From: Bradyrhizobium sp. cir1
GTDB lineage: Bacteria > Pseudomonadota > Alphaproteobacteria > Rhizobiales > Xanthobacteraceae
NCBI RefSeq assembly: GCF_014198245.1
Contig: NZ_JACIHE010000004.1
Coordinates: 248,001 to 312,000, forward strand
Length of the DNA stretch: 64,000 nt
Direction of reading: 5' to 3'
The position numbers were made by a program, and so were the translations under genes. Below, piece after piece: positions 60,225-64,000 of this stretch. The notes beneath the pieces are model-generated. The model ran no database searches, was not told the origin of the DNA, and was given only the letters and a program-made list of their open reading frames with translations. Within the stretch, counting starts at the first letter, position 1; the number at the start of each line of letters is the position of its first letter.

Positions 60225-61579
60225 GCGACATGCCTCCGCACCGCGGCGTTGAAGCGTTCGCGCGCCGTCTGGCGCAGCCTGTGCCGCCCACCTTCGACCA
60301 CCTTGTTGCCGCCGGCCCAGACGCAATCGACCGCAGCGCCGCCCGCGGCAAAGATCCAGCCGTCGATGACAGCGTCGTGCGTACGTCCCGCCAGCGACGG
60401 ATGCGCGGCGTCGAGCGTGACGATGTCGGCGCGCGCGCCGAGGGCGAGGCCGACGGTCGGCTGCGCCAGCGCCCGCGCGCCGCCGGCAAGCGCATCGTCG
60501 AACAGCGTGCGTCCGGTCGAGCGACCTGCGCCGCCGGAGAGCACGTTGCGCTGGCGGTGCTTGAGCCTCTGGCCGTATTCGAGCTGGCGCAATTCGTCGG
60601 CGGCGCTGATCAGCACGTTGGAATCGGTGCCGACGCCGAACAGGCCGCCAGCGTCGAGAAACGCGCGCGCCGAAAAAATGCCGTCGCCAAGGCTCGCTTC
60701 CGTGATCGGGCAAAGGCCGGCGACCGCGCCGGTCTTCGCGAACGCCGCCACTTCCTCATCCGTTGTGTGGGTCGCGTGAATGAGGCACCAGCGCTGATCG
60801 ATGGGGGCGTGTTCCAGCAGCCATTGTACGGGCCGCCGGCCTGACCAGGCCAGGCAATCCTCGACCTCCTTGACCTGCTCGGCGGCATGAATGTGTACCG
60901 GCCCGCCCTCGGCGACCGGAATGATCGCGCCAAGTTCGTCTGGCGTCACCGCGCGCAAGCTATGCGGCGCGATGCCGATATTGGCGCCCGGCAAGTTCGC
61001 GATAACCTTGCGGGAAGCAGCCATCAATGCGTCGAATTGATCGACCGAGCAGATGAAGCGGCGCTGCCCCTCGTGCGGCGCTGCGCCTCCAAAAGAGCCA
61101 TGCGCATAAAAACTCGGCAGCAACGTCAGCGCAATGCCGGAAGCCTCGGCAGCCTGCGCGATCCGCGCGGCCATCTCGGCGACATCGGCATAGGGCGAAC
61201 CGTCGCGGTCGTGATGCAGATAGTGGAATTCGCCGACGCGGGTAAAACCCTGCTCCAGCATCTCGACATAGAGCAGCGTCGCAACGGAAGCGACCTCATC
61301 AGGCGTCATCGCCAGCGCAAAGCGATACATCGTCTCGCGCCAGGTCCAGAACGTATCGGTGGACTCGCCGCGCAGCTCCGCCAGTCCCGCCATACCGCGC
61401 TGGAAGGCGTGGCTATGCAGGCTCGCAAGTCCCGGAAGCGCAATGGCGTGGCGCTCGTCGCCGGCGGCCGGCGCCACGCCCGGCCTCACCGTCGCGATCG
61501 CGCCGGCGGTGACGACCACCTGCACGTCATTGGCCCAGCCCGAAGGCAGGAGCGCGGAAGCGAAATGCAGTCGGGACAT
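60221..61579 (-). CDS. hutF: Formimidoylglutamate deiminase
   Basis: A 452-aa amidohydrolase converting N-formimino-L-glutamate to N-formyl-L-glutamate plus ammonia in the five-step histidine pathway. Metal ligands: LHSHAFQRGM (His55, His57), VHIHAAEQVKEVEDC, LIHATHTTDEE and FGVGTDSNVLISAADELRQL (Asp). ATG 61579; an in-frame codon upstream adds nine residues. It is first in the minus-strand run and divergent from hutI. Its presence predicts a HutG formylglutamate hydrolase outside the window, unless the M20 hydrolase takes that role. Confidence 0.94.
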   Translation of the reverse strand: MSRLHFASALLPSGWANDVQVVVTAGAIATVRPGVAPAAGDERHAIALPGLASLHSHAFQRGMAGLAELRGESTDTFWTWRETMYRFALAMTPDEVASVATLLYVEMLEQGFTRVGEFHYLHHDRDGSPYADVAEMAARIAQAAEASGIALTLLPSFYAHGSFGGAAPHEGQRRFICSVDQFDALMAASRKVIANLPGANIGIAPHSLRAVTPDELGAIIPVAEGGPVHIHAAEQVKEVEDCLAWSGRRPVQWLLEHAPIDQRWCLIHATHTTDEEVAAFAKTGAVAGLCPITEASLGDGIFSARAFLDAGGLFGVGTDSNVLISAADELRQLEYGQRLKHRQRNVLSGGAGRSTGRTLFDDALAGGARALAQPTVGLALGARADIVTLDAAHPSLAGRTHDAVIDGWIFAAGGAAVDCVWAGGNKVVEGGRHRLRQTARERFNAAVRRHVA

Positions 61580-61613
61580 GATGACACGCCGGCTGGACAG
61601 AACCATCTTACGA

Positions 61614-61633
61614 TTATATGTCTAGACATATAA
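61614..61633. promoter_or_regulatory. Probable HutC operator palindrome
   Basis: TTATATGTCTAGACATATAA is a perfect 20-bp palindrome in the 85-bp gap between hutF and hutI. GntR-family repressors bind palindromes of the form TGT-N-TA-N-ACA, as here (TGTCTAGACA). Its position lets one repressor control both divergent operons. Confidence 0.8.
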
Positions 61634-61664
61634 GTCAAGCATCCGACGGCGATTGGATACCCGC

Positions 61665-62879
61665 ATGGCAGAGCGCTTCGACCGGATCTGGCACAATGCC
61701 CGCCTCGCGACCATGCGGGCCGATCGTCCCGATCTCGGCGAGATCGAGCATGGTGTCATCGCCGCGCGCGGCGGCCAGATTGTCTATGCGGGCGCGAAGG
61801 CGGATTTCCCTGTTGATGCGGATGCGATCGATCGGATCGATTGCGAGGGGCGCTGGATCACGCCGGGCCTCGTGGACTGCCACACCCATCTCGTCTACGG
61901 CGGCAACCGCGCGCATGAATTCGAGCTGCGCCTGAAGGGTGCAAGCTACGAAGAGATCGCACGCGCCGGCGGTGGCATCGTTTCGACGGTGGCCGCGACG
62001 CGCAAGGCGAGCGAAGCCGAACTCGTCGCAAGCGCGCTGCCGCGGCTCGATGCGCTGATCGGCGAGGGTGCAACCACCGTCGAGATCAAATCCGGCTATG
62101 GCCTCGATGTTGAAACCGAGATGCGGCAGCTCGCGGCCGCGCGCGGCCTCGGCCGCCAGCGGTCGGTTGCGATCCGTACATCCTTCCTCGGTGCGCATGC
62201 GCTGCCGGTGGAATCCGATGGCGACAAGGATCGTTACATCGATCTCGTCTGCAAGGAGATGTTGCCCGCAGTGGCAAAGGCTGGTCTTGCCGATGCGGTC
62301 GATGCTTTCATGGAAGGGATCGCCTTCTCCGCAGAGCAGACCGCGCTTGTGTTCGAGGCCGCGAGGGGGCTCGGGTTGCCGGTGAAGCTGCATGCCGACC
62401 AGCTGTCGAACCTCGGCGGCGCCGCGCTTGCCGCAAAATACTCCGCATTGTCGGCTGATCACCTCGAGCACACGGATGAAGCCGGCGCTGCCGCCATGGC
62501 GAAATCCGGTACTGTTGCCGTGCTGCTGCCCGGCGCGTTCTACTTCATTCGCGAGACGCAGAAGCCGCCGGTCGAGGCATTCCGCAAGCATGGCGTTCCC
62601 ATAGCGCTCGCGACCGACTGCAATCCCGGCAGCTCGCCGCTGACCTCGCTGCTGCTCGCGATGAACATGGGCGCGACACTGTTCCGGATGAACGTGGCCG
62701 AGTGCCTCGCCGGCGTCACCCGTGAAGGCGCCCGCGCTCTCGGCGTCCTGGATGAGACCGGCACGCTGGAAGCGGGGAAATGGTGCGATCTTGCGATCTG
62801 GGACATCGAGCGTCCCGCCGAGCTCGTCTACCGCATCGGCTTCAATCCGCTGCATCGGCGCGTGTGGAGGGCCCAGTGA
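61665..62879 (+). CDS. hutI: Imidazolonepropionase
   Basis: A 404-aa amidohydrolase opening 4-imidazolone-5-propionate to N-formimino-L-glutamate. Metal site: [13 protein letters not shown] (His73, His75), [38 protein letters not shown] (Asp). The substrate Glu/Lys region is [14 protein letters not shown] 61665; a TTG four codons upstream is less likely. Its TGA overlaps the hutH GTG (GTGA). Confidence 0.95.
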   Translation: MAERFDRIWHNARLATMRADRPDLGEIEHGVIAARGGQIVYAGAKADFPVDADAIDRIDCEGRWITPGLVDCHTHLVYGGNRAHEFELRLKGASYEEIARAGGGIVSTVAATRKASEAELVASALPRLDALIGEGATTVEIKSGYGLDVETEMRQLAAARGLGRQRSVAIRTSFLGAHALPVESDGDKDRYIDLVCKEMLPAVAKAGLADAVDAFMEGIAFSAEQTALVFEAARGLGLPVKLHADQLSNLGGAALAAKYSALSADHLEHTDEAGAAAMAKSGTVAVLLPGAFYFIRETQKPPVEAFRKHGVPIALATDCNPGSSPLTSLLLAMNMGATLFRMNVAECLAGVTREGARALGVLDETGTLEAGKWCDLAIWDIERPAELVYRIGFNPLHRRVWRAQ

Positions 62880-64000
62880 CGGAGCAGGGCACGGCAATCG
62901 TCGTCAAGCCGGGAGCAGTGAGCCTCGACGATCTCGTGCGCGTGCTCGAAGGCGCCCCTGTCGTCCTTGATCCGTCGTTCTGGCCGCGCGTGGAGGCGGC
63001 TGCGCAGATCGTCGCGCAAGCCGCGCAGGCCGACGTCCCCGTCTATGGCATCAACACCGGCTTCGGGAAGCTCGCATCGAAGCGCATTCCATCCGACCAG
63101 ACCGCGCTGCTGCAGCGCAATCTCATCGTCTCGCATTGCTGCGGCGTCGGCTCCGCAACGCCGGAGCCGATCGTGCGGTTGATGATGGCGCTGAAGATCG
63201 TCTCGCTCGGGCGCGGTGCTTCCGGTGTCCGGCGCGATGTGATCGAGCAGCTGCAGGGAATGTTGGCGCGTGGCGTCTGCCCGCTGGTGCCGCAGCAGGG
63301 ATCGGTCGGCGCCTCCGGCGATCTCGCGCCGCTCGCGCATATGACTGCGGTGATGATTGGCGAGGGGCAGGCCGTCATCGATGGCAAGATCGTATCCGGC
63401 AGCGAGGCGCTCGCCGCCGCCGATCTTGCGCCACTGACCCTCGGGCCCAAGGAAGGCCTTGCGCTGATCAACGGCACGCAGTTCTCGACCGCCTACGCCA
63501 TATCGGGCGTGCTGCGTGCATTTCGCCTCGCCCGTGCCGCGCTCGTGACGGGCGCGTTGTCGGTGGATGCGGCGATGGCCTCGACGGCGCCGTTCCGTCC
63601 CGAGATTCAGGTGCTGCGTGGCCATGCCGGCCAGATCGCGGCGGCCGCAACGCTGACCGCGCTGCTCGACGGCAGCGACATCCGTCTGTCGCATCTCGAA
63701 GGCGACGAGCGCGTGCAGGATCCTTATTGCCTCCGGTGCCAGCCCCAGGTCGCAGGCGCCGCGCTCGATCTGATCACGCAGGCGGCGCGCACGCTGATCG
63801 TCGAAGCCAATGCCGTGACCGACAATCCGCTGGTGCTGGTCGAAACCGGCGAGATCGTCTCTGGCGGCAATTTCCACGCCGAGCCGGTGGCCTTCGCTGC
63901 CGATGCGATCGCGCTGGCGCTGTCGGAGATCGGCGCGATCAGCGAGCGGCGCATCGCGACGCTGGTCGACCCCGCGCTGAATTTCGGCCTGCCGCCGTTC
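62876..64000 (+). CDS. hutH: Histidine ammonia-lyase (cut by window end)
   Basis: First enzyme of histidine degradation, making urocanate. GTG 62876 overlaps the hutI stop. 375 residues are present of about 510, and the frame is open to the window end. The MIO cofactor forms from Ala-Ser-Gly in [15 protein letters not shown] (about residues 143-156). Other blocks: [38 protein letters not shown] and [20 protein letters not shown]. Partial only because of the window boundary. Confidence 0.95.
   Translation, partial: MTEQGTAIVVKPGAVSLDDLVRVLEGAPVVLDPSFWPRVEAAAQIVAQAAQADVPVYGINTGFGKLASKRIPSDQTALLQRNLIVSHCCGVGSATPEPIVRLMMALKIVSLGRGASGVRRDVIEQLQGMLARGVCPLVPQQGSVGASGDLAPLAHMTAVMIGEGQAVIDGKIVSGSEALAAADLAPLTLGPKEGLALINGTQFSTAYAISGVLRAFRLARAALVTGALSVDAAMASTAPFRPEIQVLRGHAGQIAAAATLTALLDGSDIRLSHLEGDERVQDPYCLRCQPQVAGAALDLITQAARTLIVEANAVTDNPLVLVETGEIVSGGNFHAEPVAFAADAIALALSEIGAISERRIATLVDPALNFGLPPF

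Overview
The window is high-GC alphaproteobacterial chromosome. Gene families, compact ATGA/GTGA operons, GGAAC-type stress promoters and several dispersed inverted repeats all suggest Bradyrhizobium or a close relative. This is inferred from sequence character; no rRNA or marker gene is present. I see no tRNA, rRNA, CRISPR array, transposase or phage gene.

Region 1 (1-1.5 kb): a truncated modA (molybdate-binding protein) that breaks into unrelated sequence, then modD with an altered tail. This looks like a rearranged molybdenum locus at a genomic breakpoint. Region 2 (1.5-16.7 kb): a catabolic and uptake cluster. It holds two FAD amine/amino-acid oxidoreductases, an Lrp/AsnC regulator, a complete peptide/opine-type ABC importer (fused ATPase, two permeases, Tat-exported binding protein), an omega-transaminase, a HAD dehalogenase, a succinate-semialdehyde-type dehydrogenase, a cupin, a remnant of a second aldehyde dehydrogenase, and two paralogous double-GNAT acetyltransferases at either side. 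It probably takes up an amine or amino-acid derivative and converts it by oxidation/transamination and aldehyde oxidation; the substrate is unknown.

Region 3 (16.7-24.5 kb): a stress island. It contains DUF305 and CsbD proteins, a 62-aa protein, an ATP-dependent DNA ligase, small secreted and membrane proteins (one of only 24 aa), a cupin, an isochorismatase-like hydrolase, a DUF72 protein and a flavin reductase. Several have upstream matches to the alphaproteobacterial general-stress sigma factor (EcfG) promoter GGAAC-N16/17-CGTT. One 27-bp site reads as such a promoter on both strands. Region 4 (24.7-33 kb): pxpA, then a branched-chain 2-oxoacid dehydrogenase operon (a small ACT-like protein, E1alpha, E1beta, E2, E3) with a divergent AsnC regulator and an aldehyde dehydrogenase. 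Region 5 (33-40 kb): RidA, a cytoplasmic molybdopterin oxidoreductase, Dps, an AraC regulator, an alpha/beta hydrolase and an unrecognised protein.

Region 6 (39.9-51.4 kb): two large paralogous STAND regulators (OmpR-type winged helix, NB-ARC-like ATPase, TPR-like tail) with a shared 39-bp upstream element. Between them lie a sensorless HWE/HisKA_2 kinase, a VOC protein, OsmC and MsrA. Direct copies of a 125-bp repeat bracket the second STAND gene and a TctC-type receptor; an MFS transporter follows. Region 7 (51.4-52.9 kb): no gene, but a patchwork of at least three structured repeat families. Region 8 (52.9-64 kb): an AraC regulator, a catalase-family protein lacking the usual distal histidine, a phosphoribosyltransferase, an M20 carbamoylase-like hydrolase and an NMT1-type ABC importer, running in one direction with hutC and hutF. 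These diverge from hutI and hutH (cut by the window end) around a perfect 20-bp palindrome that is the probable HutC operator.
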